A stretch of DNA of 64,000 nucleotides from Streptomyces sp. NBC_00289. Lineage in GTDB: Bacteria; Actinomycetota; Actinomycetes; Streptomycetales; Streptomycetaceae. The stretch is from assembly GCF_041435115.1 (NCBI RefSeq), contig NZ_CP108046.1, forward strand, positions 2,294,001 through 2,358,000, given 5' to 3'. The notes beneath the pieces were generated by a model, which saw nothing but the letters and a program-made list of their open reading frames with translations, had not been told where the DNA came from and ran no database searches. Positions 33,631 through 43,016 of the stretch are shown here, piece by piece (within the stretch, counting starts at the first letter, position 1; each line of letters begins with the position of its first letter). A program made the translations under genes and the position numbers.

Positions 33631-34397
33631 CGGTGCGTCAGTCTCTTTTCGGGGTCGAGCTGGACCCGCTGACCATGGACCAGACCGTGCAACGCTGCCT
33701 GGAAGCGGTCCGGGACGGCAGACAGCTCGAGATCGGCGTGGTCAACGCCGCGAAGCTGGTGAACATGCGGCGCGACCCCCGGCTCGCCGAGGCCGTGGCC
33801 GGCTGTGACCTGGTCCTCGCCGACGGACAGGCCGTCGTGTGGGCCGGCCGGGTGCTGCGTGCCCCGCTGCCGGAACGCGTGGCCGGGATCGACCTGTTCC
33901 TGCGGCTGCTGGCCGAGGCGGAGTCGGCGGGCATGTCCGTGTACTTCCTCGGCGCGAAGGAGGAGGTGCTGGAGCGGATGCTGCGGCAGGTGGCCGACCG
34001 CTTCCCCGGCCTGAAGGTGGCCGGCAGCCGCAACGGCTACTTCGACGACGCGCAGCAGGAGGCCATAGCGGGCGCGATCGCCGACAGCGGCGCCCAGATG
34101 CTGTTCCTCGGCATGACCTCGCCCAAGAAGGAGATCTTCACCGCCGCCTACGGCGAGAGCACCGGCGCCCGCGTCGTGCACGGCGTCGGCGGTTCCTTCG
34201 ACATCCTGGCCGGCGTCACCAGGCGGGCCCCCGAGCGCTGGCAGCGGTGGGGAGTCGAGTGGCTCTACCGCGCGCTGCAGGAGCCGCGCCGACTGGGCCG
34301 GCGCTACCTCACCACCAATGCTGCCTTCGTCCTCATGACGGCCCGCGAGCTCATCCGGCTCACCCCGTCACCCGCTTCGGCGAACAGGAGTCACTGA
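33627..34397 (+). CDS. WecG/TagA/CpsF-family (GT26) glycosyltransferase
   Basis: The 256-residue protein has the GT26 pattern: FGVELDPLTMDQTVQRC, VVNAAKLVNMRRDPRLAEAV, CDLVLADGQAVVWAGR, VYFLGAKEEVLERM, RNGYF and MLFLGMTSPKKEIF, ending with the C-terminal basic segment thought to touch the membrane. Known members transfer ManNAc (TagA) or ManNAcA (WecG) to a polyprenyl-diphosphate-linked sugar. The next two genes make a uronate and a mannosamine-type nucleotide sugar, so a ManNAcA or ManNAc3NAcA donor is a good guess. Its start and stop overlap neighbouring genes. Confidence 0.93.
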   Translation: MTVRQSLFGVELDPLTMDQTVQRCLEAVRDGRQLEIGVVNAAKLVNMRRDPRLAEAVAGCDLVLADGQAVVWAGRVLRAPLPERVAGIDLFLRLLAEAESAGMSVYFLGAKEEVLERMLRQVADRFPGLKVAGSRNGYFDDAQQEAIAGAIADSGAQMLFLGMTSPKKEIFTAAYGESTGARVVHGVGGSFDILAGVTRRAPERWQRWGVEWLYRALQEPRRLGRRYLTTNAAFVLMTARELIRLTPSPASANRSH

Positions 34398-35656
34398 TGC
34401 GTGTCGTCGTGGTCGGACAGGGATACGTCGGCCTGCCACTGGCCATCCGCGCCGCCGAGGTCGGACACGAGGTGATCGGCTACGACGTCGACTCCCGGCG
34501 GGTCAAGAGCCTGGCCGCCGGGGAGTCCTTCGTCGAGGACGTCTCCTCCGAGCGGATCCGCGCGGCACTGGACCGCGGCGCCTACCGTCCGAGCGAGTCG
34601 GCCCGCGACTGCGGTGGTTTCGACGTGGCCGTCGTGACCGTCCCGACCCCGCTGCACGAGGGCACTCCCGATCTCCGGTACATCAGGGAGTCGGCGGCCA
34701 CCCTGGCGCGGTACCTGCGTCCCGGAGCCACCGTCGTCCTGGAGTCGACCACCTATCCCGGCACCACCCAGGAGCTGTTCGCCCCGATCCTGGAGGACGG
34801 CTCGGGCCTGACCGCGGGCACCGACTTCCACCTCGGTTACAGCCCCGAGCGGATCGACCCCGGAAACGCGGTGTGGGGCTTCCAGGAGACCCCGAAAGTC
34901 GTCTCCGGCGTCAACGAGGCGTCACTCGCGGCCGTTCAGGACTTCTACGCGCAGCTCGTCGACACCACCGTGCCCGTCCGGTCGCCCAAGGAGGCCGAAC
35001 TCGCCAAGCTCCTCGAGAACACCTTCCGGCATGTGAACATCGCGCTGGTCAACGAGATCGCGATGTTCGCCCACCACCTGGACATCGACGTCTGGCAGGC
35101 CATCGACGCCGCCTCCACCAAACCCTTCGGCTTCATGAAGTTCACCCCCGGACCGGGCGTCGGTGGCCACTGCCTGCCGATCGACCCCTCGTACCTGTCC
35201 TGGCGGGTGCAGCGCGAACTCGGCCAGAGTTTCCGCTTCGTGGAGCTGGCCAACGACATCAACAGCCACATGCCCGAGTACGTGGCGCGCCGCATCAGCG
35301 ACCTCTTCAACGCGAGACGAAGATCCGTGAACGGCTCGCGCGTCCTGCTGCTCGGTCTGGCGTACAAGAAGAACACCGGCGACGCCCGCGAGTCGCCGGC
35401 GCTGCGCATCTCCCAACTGCTGCTCGACATGGGGGCACAGGTCAGGGCGGCGGACCCGCACGTCGTGGAGAGCCTGCCGGTGGACACGCGACTGGTGCGG
35501 GTCGAACCGGTGCCGGAGGAGCTGGCGGCCGCCGACGTGGTGGTCCTGCTCACCGACCACGACAGCTTCGACTACGAACTCATCGCCGAACACGCGCCCT
35601 TCGTGCTCGACTGCCGCCGGCGGCTGACTTCCGGACCCACGATCGAGGTGCTCTGA
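34397..35656 (+). CDS. UDP-HexNAc 6-dehydrogenase, WbpA/WecC-type
   Basis: The 419-residue enzyme overlaps the preceding stop by one base. The N-terminal Rossmann motif is VVVGQGYVGLPLA. The catalytic Cys lies in FTPGPGVGGHCLPIDPSYLSW, and Lys/Asn residues are in KLLENTFRHVNIALVNEIAM. The combination IDAASTKPFGFMKF is closest to WbpA-type enzymes that oxidise UDP-GlcNAc to UDP-GlcNAcA, though WecC (UDP-ManNAc) uses the same fold. It uses two NAD per sugar. It precedes the 2-epimerase by three bases. Confidence 0.93.
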   Translation: MRVVVVGQGYVGLPLAIRAAEVGHEVIGYDVDSRRVKSLAAGESFVEDVSSERIRAALDRGAYRPSESARDCGGFDVAVVTVPTPLHEGTPDLRYIRESAATLARYLRPGATVVLESTTYPGTTQELFAPILEDGSGLTAGTDFHLGYSPERIDPGNAVWGFQETPKVVSGVNEASLAAVQDFYAQLVDTTVPVRSPKEAELAKLLENTFRHVNIALVNEIAMFAHHLDIDVWQAIDAASTKPFGFMKFTPGPGVGGHCLPIDPSYLSWRVQRELGQSFRFVELANDINSHMPEYVARRISDLFNARRRSVNGSRVLLLGLAYKKNTGDARESPALRISQLLLDMGAQVRAADPHVVESLPVDTRLVRVEPVPEELAAADVVVLLTDHDSFDYELIAEHAPFVLDCRRRLTSGPTIEVL

Positions 35657-35659
35657 GCA

Positions 35660-36775
35660 ATGCCGCGAGTCGTCTGCGTCGCCGGGGCGCGACCCAACTA
35701 CATGAAGATCAAGCCGGTGATGGACGCCCTGGAGCGCCGGGGCGCCGAGGTGCTCCTCGTCCACACCGGTCAGCACTACGACCCGGCCATGAACGACGTG
35801 TTCTTCGCCGACCTCGGCATCCGTCCGCCCGACCGTTTCCTCGGGGTCGGCTCCGGCACCCACGCCGAGCAGACCGGACGGGTGATGACGGCGTTCGAGC
35901 CGCTGCTCGGCGAGGTGTCCCCGGACATCGTCGTCGTGGTCGGCGACATCAACTCCACCCTGGCCTGCGCGCTGGTGACCGCCAAGGCCGGGCCGCTGCT
36001 CGCGCACGTCGAGGCCGGCCTGCGCAGCCGCGACTGGAGCATGCCGGAGGAGGTCAACCGCGTCGCCACCGACCGGGTCAGCGACTATCTGCTGGCCCCC
36101 TCGCCCGACGCCGTCGAGAACCTGCGCGCGGAGGGGTACCGGGAGGACCAGATCCACCTGGTCGGCAACGTCATGATCGACACCCTGCTGACCAACCTGG
36201 AGCGGGCCAGGGCCTCGGACGTCCTCGGCCGATACGAGCTGGTCAAGGGCGAGTACGGGCTGGTGACCCTGCACCGCCCCGCCAACGTGGACGACCCCGG
36301 CGTCCTCGCCGGGCTCCTGAAGGCCCTGGGCGAGATCGCCGGACGTTGCCCGCTCGTGCTGCCCGTGCACCCGCGCGCCGCCGGGCGGCTGGCCGACATC
36401 GGCGTCCCCGGAGGCATCCGGCTCGTGCCGCCCGCCGGATACCTGGACTTCATCGCCCTGCAGGACTCCGCCCGCCTCGTGCTGACCGACTCGGGCGGCG
36501 TGCAGGAGGAGACCACCGCGCTGGGCGTGCCCTGTGTGACCCTGCGGGACAACACGGAGCGGCCCATCACCGTGGAACAGGGCACCAACGTGCTGGCAGG
36601 CCGGGATCCGGAGCGGATCACGGCCACCGTGAACCGGGTGCTGGACAGCCCGCCACAGCCGCGTCGGCCGGCCCTGTGGGACGGCCGCGCGAGCGACCGG
36701 ATCGCCGACGTGCTGCTGGGGGGAGGCAGTGCGAGCACACGACCGAGACCCACTGACCAAACGTTCCTCATATGA
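35660..36775 (+). CDS. wecB: UDP-N-acetylglucosamine 2-epimerase family (WecB/WbpI)
   Basis: The 371-residue protein shows all non-hydrolysing 2-epimerase motifs: GARPNYMKIKPV, HTGQHYD, VVGDINST, LAHVEAGLRSRDWSMPEE, GNVMIDTL, TLHRPANVDD, LVLTDSGGVQEETTALGVP and ERPITVEQGTN. WecB converts UDP-GlcNAc to UDP-ManNAc; WbpI of the same family acts on the diacetamido-uronate. Because the other Wbp-type genes are also present, either substrate is possible. It is part of the forward operon. Confidence 0.93.
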   Translation: MPRVVCVAGARPNYMKIKPVMDALERRGAEVLLVHTGQHYDPAMNDVFFADLGIRPPDRFLGVGSGTHAEQTGRVMTAFEPLLGEVSPDIVVVVGDINSTLACALVTAKAGPLLAHVEAGLRSRDWSMPEEVNRVATDRVSDYLLAPSPDAVENLRAEGYREDQIHLVGNVMIDTLLTNLERARASDVLGRYELVKGEYGLVTLHRPANVDDPGVLAGLLKALGEIAGRCPLVLPVHPRAAGRLADIGVPGGIRLVPPAGYLDFIALQDSARLVLTDSGGVQEETTALGVPCVTLRDNTERPITVEQGTNVLAGRDPERITATVNRVLDSPPQPRRPALWDGRASDRIADVLLGGGSASTRPRPTDQTFLI

Positions 36776-36829
36776 TCCGCTTGCAACATATGCTCGTCGA
36801 GTGTTTCGGGTCGCTAGGGGGGGACCACC

Positions 36830-37762
36830 ATGGATCTCGCTGAGATCTTCCGGGTCATGCGCAGGCGCTGGTACGTCCTGCTGCCCGGACTGCTGCTGGC
36901 CGCGGGTCTCACGTTCGCGGTGACGTCGGTCGTACCCGTCACCTACCAGTCGCAGAGCACCGTGGTCCTCCTGAACTCGCAGAAGGCCACCGTCGCCTAC
37001 GACGGCAACCCCTTCCTGAGCACACAGACCTCGCTCACCGGCATGGCCGACGGCCTGGCCCGCAACCTCAACTCCGACGCCTCCCTCCGTGAGCTCAAGT
37101 CCCGTGGTGCCACCGGCACGTTCGAGGCCAAGCTCGCCGACAACGCCCAGGGGCCACTGATGTGGCTCACCGTCACCGGCACCGACAAGGCCTCCGTCCT
37201 GGCCTCGGACCGCATCCTGACCGCGTACGCCAAGGAGCGGCTGAAGCAGTTCCAGGAACAGCAGTCGGTCGCCCCGAAGGCCATGATCCAGATGACGACC
37301 ATCGTGGCCCCGCAGAACCCGGTGGCGCAGACCAAGACCCGGCTCGAGTACATGATCATGGCTGGGGGTCTGGGCTTCGTCCTCACCATGGTCGCCGCCT
37401 TCTACGTGGAGGCACGCAAGCGGTCGCCCAGGCCCGGGCAGCGGCCCGGATCCGAGCCCGGGCCCGGTTCCGAGCACAGGCCCGAACCCGGGCCGGATCC
37501 CGAGCACAGGCCCGGGCCGGAGGCCCGGGACGCCGAGCCGGAGGAGGCGCCCGCCCCCCGCCACTCGACCGGTGAATCGGTCGTGGAGGAGACGCTCGCC
37601 ATGCGGCGGCCGCCCAGCTGGTCGCGGTCCGCCGGGGACGGGCCGGCCGCCGCAGAGCCCAAGGCGCCACAGCCCGTCATGGCCGTGGCGTCCGCCTCCG
37701 AGCCGCTCGACGAGGAGTCGACTCATGGACACCGCCCGCGCACCGGGCAGCGAGACCGCTGA
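36830..37762 (+). CDS. Wzz-like polysaccharide co-polymerase with Pro-rich tail
   Basis: From an ATG at 36830, after a run of seven G, the 310-residue protein has a helix at 15-35 (YVLLPGLLLAAGLTFAVTSV) and one at 175-195, enclosing a 140-residue extracellular domain. The start (MDLAEIFRVMRRRWYVLLPG) and PVTYQSQSTVVLLNS closely resemble the N-terminus of the polymerase fusion coded at 44016-46067. Wzz proteins set polymer chain length. No tyrosine-kinase domain follows; the C-terminal 110 residues are a disordered Pro/Glu/Arg-rich tail with EHRPEPGPDPEHRPGPE repeats. It overlaps the flippase gene by 38 bases. Confidence 0.88.
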   Translation: MDLAEIFRVMRRRWYVLLPGLLLAAGLTFAVTSVVPVTYQSQSTVVLLNSQKATVAYDGNPFLSTQTSLTGMADGLARNLNSDASLRELKSRGATGTFEAKLADNAQGPLMWLTVTGTDKASVLASDRILTAYAKERLKQFQEQQSVAPKAMIQMTTIVAPQNPVAQTKTRLEYMIMAGGLGFVLTMVAAFYVEARKRSPRPGQRPGSEPGPGSEHRPEPGPDPEHRPGPEARDAEPEEAPAPRHSTGESVVEETLAMRRPPSWSRSAGDGPAAAEPKAPQPVMAVASASEPLDEESTHGHRPRTGQRDR

Positions 37763-39293
37763 GTCGAGCGACGCCCCCGCTCCTCCCGCTCCCGCACTCC
37801 CCGCTTCACCCTCGTTCGGCGGCAAGGTCCGTTCGGCGGCCCGGTGGAGCCTGATCAACACCGTCGTCATGCGCCTGGGCAACTTCGCGACCGGCATCGT
37901 GCTGGCGCGCTTCGCCCTGGGCCCCGCGGAATGGGGCGTGTACGGCGTCGCCCAGACCGTGCTGCTGGTCCTGCTGTCCGCGAACGAGCTGGGCGTGGGC
38001 CTGGCCATCGTGCGCTGGGAGGGCGACGCGCGGCGGTTCGCGCCGACCGTGCTGACCCTCAGCACCCTCTCCAGCGGCCTGCTGTACGTCGCGCTGTTCG
38101 CGGCGGCACCGACGGTGGCCGGCCTGCTCGGCTCGCCGGACGCCGCGGGCGTCCTGCGGGTGATGTGCCTGTGTGTGGTGATCGACGGCGTGGCGCAGGT
38201 GCCCGGCGGCTTCCTCACGCGCGAGTTCGCCCAGGGCAAGCGGATGATCATCGACGGGCTCAACTTCGTGATCAGCACCTCGGTGACACTGGTGCTGGCC
38301 TTCGAGGGCTGGGGCGCGATGAGCTTCGCCTGGGGGGCCGTGGCGGGCAACGTCGTGACGCTCCTCGGCTGTTGGCTGGCGGCTCCGGGCACCCTGAAGT
38401 TCGGCTGGGACCCCGGGCAGGCCCGGGCGCTGCTGAGGTTCGGACTTCCGCTGGCGGGGGCGAGCATGCTGGCCCTCGCGGTGGTCAACGTCGACACCAT
38501 GGTGGTGGGCGCGACGCTGGGCAACGTGTCCCTGGGCTTCTACGTGCTCGCCTTCAACATCTCCGGCTGGCCCGTGCGCATCATCTCCGAGGCCGCCCGC
38601 CGGGTCTCCTTCGCCGGCTTCTCCCGCCTGGCCGACTCACCGCAGGCGCTCGCCCAGGGCTTCAGCCGCGCCCTGGGCGTACTGATCACCGGTACCGTCC
38701 CGCTGTGCGTCCTGCTGGCCGGCCTCGCGGGACCGGCCGTCCAGCTGATCTACGGCAGCCACTGGGCGCCCGCCGCCGCGGCACTGCCCTGGCTGATGGC
38801 CCTCGGCCTGATCCGCATCGGCAGCGAACTCGCCTACGACTGCCTGGTCGCGGTCGGACAGCGCCGGTCGCTCTTCCTGGTGCAGGGCCTGTGGCTGGCG
38901 GCCCTGATCCCGGTGCTGCTGGTCGCCGCCCGCACGAACGGCATCGTCGGCGTCTCCCAGGCCCACGTCCTGGTCGCCGGCGGCCTGGTGGTGCCCGTGT
39001 TCCTGGTCGCCCTCAGCCGTGGCGGCATCGGTGTCGGCCGGATCGCCAGGGCCTGCGCGTGGCCGTTCCTCGGCGGTGCCGTGATGGCCGCGGTCATCCT
39101 CGGTCTGCAGCACCCGTTCGGCGACGGCCGGCTCGCGCTCGTCGCCATCGCCACGATCGCCCTGGCCGCCTACACGGTGTGCGTCCTGCCCAGCCGCGAC
39201 TTCCTGCGCGGTGTCGGCCGCGGCGACCGGCCCCACCGCGGCCGGCACCGGGCGTCCGCACCGGTTCGGCCTACCCGACAGGACATGAGGTGA
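37725..39293 (+). CDS. Wzx-type lipid-linked oligosaccharide flippase
   Basis: The 522-residue protein starts at an ATG at 37725, inside the end of the previous gene. After a Pro/Ala-rich leader (1-25), about 12-14 hydrophobic helices follow the MATE/polysaccharide-synthesis layout (SLINTVVMRLGNFATGIVLARF, WGVYGVAQTVLLVLLSANELGVG, GFYVLAFNISGWPVRIISEAARRVSF). Wzx proteins move undecaprenyl-diphosphate-linked repeat units across the membrane. This is the only flippase candidate in the cluster. A basic C-terminus ends at 39293. Confidence 0.9.
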   Translation: MDTARAPGSETAESSDAPAPPAPALPASPSFGGKVRSAARWSLINTVVMRLGNFATGIVLARFALGPAEWGVYGVAQTVLLVLLSANELGVGLAIVRWEGDARRFAPTVLTLSTLSSGLLYVALFAAAPTVAGLLGSPDAAGVLRVMCLCVVIDGVAQVPGGFLTREFAQGKRMIIDGLNFVISTSVTLVLAFEGWGAMSFAWGAVAGNVVTLLGCWLAAPGTLKFGWDPGQARALLRFGLPLAGASMLALAVVNVDTMVVGATLGNVSLGFYVLAFNISGWPVRIISEAARRVSFAGFSRLADSPQALAQGFSRALGVLITGTVPLCVLLAGLAGPAVQLIYGSHWAPAAAALPWLMALGLIRIGSELAYDCLVAVGQRRSLFLVQGLWLAALIPVLLVAARTNGIVGVSQAHVLVAGGLVVPVFLVALSRGGIGVGRIARACAWPFLGGAVMAAVILGLQHPFGDGRLALVAIATIALAAYTVCVLPSRDFLRGVGRGDRPHRGRHRASAPVRPTRQDMR

Positions 39294-39298
39294 GCCCG

Positions 39299-40420
39299 AT
39301 GTCACGGCGCATCAGCCGGAACACGCTCTCGGGACTGCTGCTCGCAGTCCTGCTGGCGGTCATGGGCGTGGCCTGCTCGGGTTCGGAGGAGTCCGCGCTG
39401 CCGGACTGCCCGGACGACGCGCTGACCTGTCCCACGAGCGGGACCTCGGCGTCACCGAGCGCCGGGCCGTCGACCACGGACGGCCGGGCGACGGGCCGCC
39501 CCACCGCCTCGCCGTCCCCGACGGGCAAGCCCACCGCGACCGCGTCCACCGGCACCGCGTCCGCCGGCACCGCGTCCGGCACACCCGCGGCGAAGGCCGC
39601 CTGCGCCTCTCCCGGCGCCTGCGGCTTCCCCGACGCCGACACGACCGGCCCGCGGGTCCCCCTCACCCCGCACAAGACCGGGTACAGGGCCATCCGTACC
39701 GACGGGCTCGTCATCCGGGGATGGGACATCACCGGCTCGCTCGACATCTACGCGAACGACGTCACCGTCATCGACACCAGGATCACCTCGGACAGCTGGT
39801 GGGGCATCAACCTCCGCCCCGGCTTCAGCGGTCTGCGGGTCCTGCACTCCACCATCACCGCCGTCCCCGGCAAGGGTCCGGACAACGGCGGCGTGGACTA
39901 CGCCGTGTCGAACATGGGGGGCAGCTCCATCGAGGTCGGCTGGTGCGACGTCTCGGTGTTCGGCGACGCCCTGTCCATGGGACAGGGAAACCTGCACGAC
40001 AACTACGTGCACGACATCGTTCCGTTCGTCAACCTGGGCGGCGAGTGGCAGCACACCAACGCGGTGATCAGCGGCGGCGGCAACACCGGCCACCTGATCA
40101 TCCGCCACAACACCCTGCTCAACCCGACCAGCCTCAAGCAGGGTGCCTCGGGGAGCATCGGCCTGTTCGCCGACACCGGGGTGGTCCGCAACGTCACCGT
40201 GGACCACAACTGGGTGGCCGGCGGCGCGTACGCCCTGTACGGCGGCGACAAGGGCGCCACCGGGATCAGGGTCACCGACAATGTCTTCTCGACGCAGTAC
40301 CACCCCGCCTCCGGCGGATACGGCGTGGTCGCCCACTGGAACGCGGAGGGCGCCGGAAACGTGTGGCGGAACAACCGGATGTCCGACGGCCGCCCGATCC
40401 ACCCCGAGCCGGCCGCGTGA
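39299..40420 (+). CDS. Secreted parallel beta-helix lipoprotein
   Basis: The 373-residue protein starts at an ATG at 39299, eight bases after GAGG; a GTG at 39290 is possible. A signal ending in the lipobox GVAC is followed by a Ser/Thr/Pro-rich linker (35-105). The mature domain has parallel beta-helix signatures (VIRGWDITGSLDIYANDVTVIDTRI, NLHDNYVHDIV, HLIIRHNTLLNP, VRNVTVDHNWV, IRVTDNVFS). Such folds bind or cleave polysaccharides; the lyase catalytic residues cannot be identified by eye. It may process or anchor the polymer made by this cluster. Confidence 0.87.
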   Translation: MSRRISRNTLSGLLLAVLLAVMGVACSGSEESALPDCPDDALTCPTSGTSASPSAGPSTTDGRATGRPTASPSPTGKPTATASTGTASAGTASGTPAAKAACASPGACGFPDADTTGPRVPLTPHKTGYRAIRTDGLVIRGWDITGSLDIYANDVTVIDTRITSDSWWGINLRPGFSGLRVLHSTITAVPGKGPDNGGVDYAVSNMGGSSIEVGWCDVSVFGDALSMGQGNLHDNYVHDIVPFVNLGGEWQHTNAVISGGGNTGHLIIRHNTLLNPTSLKQGASGSIGLFADTGVVRNVTVDHNWVAGGAYALYGGDKGATGIRVTDNVFSTQYHPASGGYGVVAHWNAEGAGNVWRNNRMSDGRPIHPEPAA

Positions 40421-41250
40421 ACGGGGCACCCGCCGGGAAGGCGGCACGGAGAGGAAGCGCCCTGACGCGTCGTGTCGCCCGGGCGCCCTGGACGCTGCTC
40501 AAGGCGGTGTTCGGCTGGCTGGTGCTCTTCGAGACCCGGAACAAGATCCTGCTGGCCCCCTCCGCGATCCGGCTCCGCCGCGTCGAGAACGCCGAGGTCC
40601 GACGGCTCGCGGCCGGCCTCCCGGCCACGCCCTCGGCGCTGGTCGCCACCGTGATCGCCACCCACCGCCGCCCCGAGGCACTGCGCGCTGCGGTGCGCTC
40701 GGCGCTGGCGCAGAGCGTGCGCGACCAGGTCGTGATGGTCGTCGACGACGGCGCGGGGCTCCCCGAACTGCCGGACGATCCACGGCTGTTCGCGGTGTCA
40801 CTGGCGAGCAACACCGGCACCGCCGGAGTCGTCCGCAACGTCGGCCTCCGGCTGACCCGGTCCCGCTATGTGGCGTTCCTGGACGACGACAACCTGTGGG
40901 AACCGGACCATCTCGCCCGGGCGCTGGAGGTGCTGGAGTCCCCCGGCGGCCCCGACGGCGTCTACACGGCACTGCGCCGCGTCCTGCCCGACGGAAGCGA
41001 GCAGGACGTCCTTTCGGTGCCCTACGACCGGCGCAGGGCCGCCCGCGAGTCCTTCCTGGACACGAACGCCTTCGTCGCCCGCCGCACCCGCTCCCTGCAC
41101 TTCAGCCGACTGCGCCGGACCCCCGAGGTGCTGCCCCGTGAGGACTGGGAGCTGATCCACCGGTACGGCCGCGGCCACCGGGTGCTCCACGTGCCGCACC
41201 CCACCGTCCGCTACCTGGTGAACCCGGCCAGCTTCTACACCCGGTGGTGA
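40417..41250 (+). CDS. GT2 family glycosyltransferase
   Basis: The 277-residue protein starts at a GTG overlapping the previous stop (GTGA). The GT-A core shows ALVATVIATHRRPEALRAAV, VMVVDDGAG, NTGTAGVVRNVGLRL and the metal-binding RYVAFLDDDNLWEP, with an ED..LI pair (LPREDWELIHRYG) as the likely catalytic base region. The N-terminal 60 residues include a weakly hydrophobic stretch (LLKAVFGWLVLFET). The acceptor and donor sugars are not predictable. Confidence 0.9.
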   Translation: MNGAPAGKAARRGSALTRRVARAPWTLLKAVFGWLVLFETRNKILLAPSAIRLRRVENAEVRRLAAGLPATPSALVATVIATHRRPEALRAAVRSALAQSVRDQVVMVVDDGAGLPELPDDPRLFAVSLASNTGTAGVVRNVGLRLTRSRYVAFLDDDNLWEPDHLARALEVLESPGGPDGVYTALRRVLPDGSEQDVLSVPYDRRRAARESFLDTNAFVARRTRSLHFSRLRRTPEVLPREDWELIHRYGRGHRVLHVPHPTVRYLVNPASFYTRW

Positions 41251-41322
41251 CCGCCCGGATGAAGCGGCCCGGCTCCACGTCCCTCTGCTCCCCTTCCGTT
41301 CCGACCACAGGTGGTTGATCCC

Positions 41323-42000
41323 GTGACCCGATCCCGCGCCCTCAGAAACAGATTCGTCGACGCGCCGGGCTCGCTCGGCGAACGCATGCGCGTCGCCCGC
41401 TGGGAGCGGTTTCACCGCTGCTTCCCCGGCATCGAGGGCATGCGCGTCGTTGACCTGGGCGGGACGGCCGACATGTGGCTGCGCGCACCGCTGCGCGCCA
41501 AGCACGTCCACCTGATCAACCTGGAGGAACATCCCGCCGAACTGCCCGACTGGATCACCGCGGAGGTCGCCGACGTCACCGACCCGGCCGTCGCCGCCGA
41601 ACTGAGCGGACACGGCGGCTACGACCTGGTGTTCTCCAACTCGACCATCGAGCACGTGGGCGGCCACAGCCAGCGCCGGAAGTTCGTCGCCGCCGTCGAG
41701 TCGCTGGCCCCGCTGCACTGGATCCAGACGCCGTACCGGTACTTCCCGGTCGAGCCGCACTTCGTGGCGCCCGGCTTCCAGTTCCTGCCGCTGGCCGCCA
41801 GGGCCCGTCTGGTGCGGCGCTGGCCGCTGGTCCACAGCCGCCCCGACAGCCCGGAGTCGGCCATGGACGCGGTGATCAACATCGAGTTGCTGACCCGCAC
41901 CGAGATGCGCTACCTGTTCCCCGGCTCGGTGCTCCTCAGCGAGCGGGTGCTCGGTGCGACGAAGTCGCTGACAGCCGTACGGACGGAGCTCGCATGCTGA
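41323..42000 (+). CDS. SAM-dependent methyltransferase, class I
   Basis: The 225-residue protein is read from a GTG at 41323, eight bases after AGGTGG; a GTG at 41311 also lies in frame. Motifs include MRVVDLGGTADMW for SAM binding, the acidic LINLEEH, and YDLVFSNSTIEHVG. It likely methylates a sugar of the repeat unit or its end, but the substrate is not known. The gene overlaps the next methyltransferase gene by seven bases. Confidence 0.86.
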   Translation: MTRSRALRNRFVDAPGSLGERMRVARWERFHRCFPGIEGMRVVDLGGTADMWLRAPLRAKHVHLINLEEHPAELPDWITAEVADVTDPAVAAELSGHGGYDLVFSNSTIEHVGGHSQRRKFVAAVESLAPLHWIQTPYRYFPVEPHFVAPGFQFLPLAARARLVRRWPLVHSRPDSPESAMDAVINIELLTRTEMRYLFPGSVLLSERVLGATKSLTAVRTELAC

Positions 42001-42980
42001 ACAACCTGATCAACAGACACGACGCGGACCGGCTGCTGCGCAAGGTGCGGCGGCTGGAACTCGACCCGGTGCTGGCCAAACTGCGGGTGCGCGGCGGTGC
42101 GCGGGTGGTCCAGCACTGGTCCCAGGTCGACCCGTCGCTGACCGAGTGGTGGGCGATACCCGCGGTCGTCAGGCGGTGGAACCTGCTGATGACCGGCGAC
42201 CCGGACACCTCTTTTCCCCAGTACGTGGCCGCCAAGCACTTCGCGCCGCGCACCGATCTGCGCGGCCTGTCGCTGGGGTGCGGCACCGGCGGGAACGAGC
42301 TGCTCTGGGCGAGGACCGGCGCGTTCGGTCTCCTCGAGGGCGTGGACGTGGCGCAGCAGCGGATCGACTTCGCCACCCGCGCAGCCGCCGAGCAGGGCCT
42401 CGCCGACGTCCTGCGCTTCCGGGTCACCGACGTCAACCGGATGACCAGCGACGGGGAACGCTTCGACGTGCTGCTGGGCCTGCAGTCGCTCCACCACTTC
42501 GACGACCTGGGCGAGACCCTGCCGCGACTGTCGCAACTGATCGAGCCCGACGGGATGTTCGTGGTCGACGAGTTCGTCGGCCCCACCCGGTTCCAGTGGA
42601 CCGACGGCCAGCTGGAGGCGGCGAACGCGCTGCTCGACCAGCTCCCCGAGGAGCGGCGGCGCCTGGCCGACGGCCGGATCAAACGCCGTGTCGTACGGCC
42701 CAGCAGGCTGTCGATGGTGCTGGACGACCCCTCGGAGGCGGTCGACGCGGCAGCGCTGCTGCCGGGCCTGCGGCGCCATTTCGACGTCGTCGAGGAACGG
42801 CCGTACGGAGGCACGGTGCTGCACATCGCGTTCTCCGGGATCGCGCACAACTTCCTCGACCAGGAGCCCGGGACACTGGAGTTGCTGGAACGGTGCTTCG
42901 CTCTGGAGGACGCGGTCCTCCCGGACGTGGGGCACGACTTCGTCGCCATGGTGTGCCGGCCGCGGAGTGCCGCGGGCTGA
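41994..42980 (+). CDS. SAM-dependent methyltransferase, class I (second of pair)
   Basis: This 328-residue protein starts within the end of the previous gene. The SAM site is LRGLSLGCGTGGNELLWA, then GVDVAQQRIDFA, FRVTDVNRM and LLGLQSLHHFDDL. It is longer than a minimal methyltransferase and carries an extra C-terminal domain (about 210-328). The two adjacent methyltransferases end the forward operon and could add O-methyl groups or a chain-ending methyl. The convergent gap that follows has a duplicated repeat with a hairpin. Confidence 0.87.
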   Translation: MLNNLINRHDADRLLRKVRRLELDPVLAKLRVRGGARVVQHWSQVDPSLTEWWAIPAVVRRWNLLMTGDPDTSFPQYVAAKHFAPRTDLRGLSLGCGTGGNELLWARTGAFGLLEGVDVAQQRIDFATRAAAEQGLADVLRFRVTDVNRMTSDGERFDVLLGLQSLHHFDDLGETLPRLSQLIEPDGMFVVDEFVGPTRFQWTDGQLEAANALLDQLPEERRRLADGRIKRRVVRPSRLSMVLDDPSEAVDAAALLPGLRRHFDVVEERPYGGTVLHIAFSGIAHNFLDQEPGTLELLERCFALEDAVLPDVGHDFVAMVCRPRSAAG

Positions 42981-43016
42981 GGGGGGTGCCGCGATGCGCC
43001 GTCGGCCGACCGGGGC

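Noticed and set aside
34922..38524. A 1200-codon open frame on the reverse strand through the forward EPS operon
   Set aside because: It is antisense to five convincing genes; long frames are expected from the third-position GC bias and it has no protein features.
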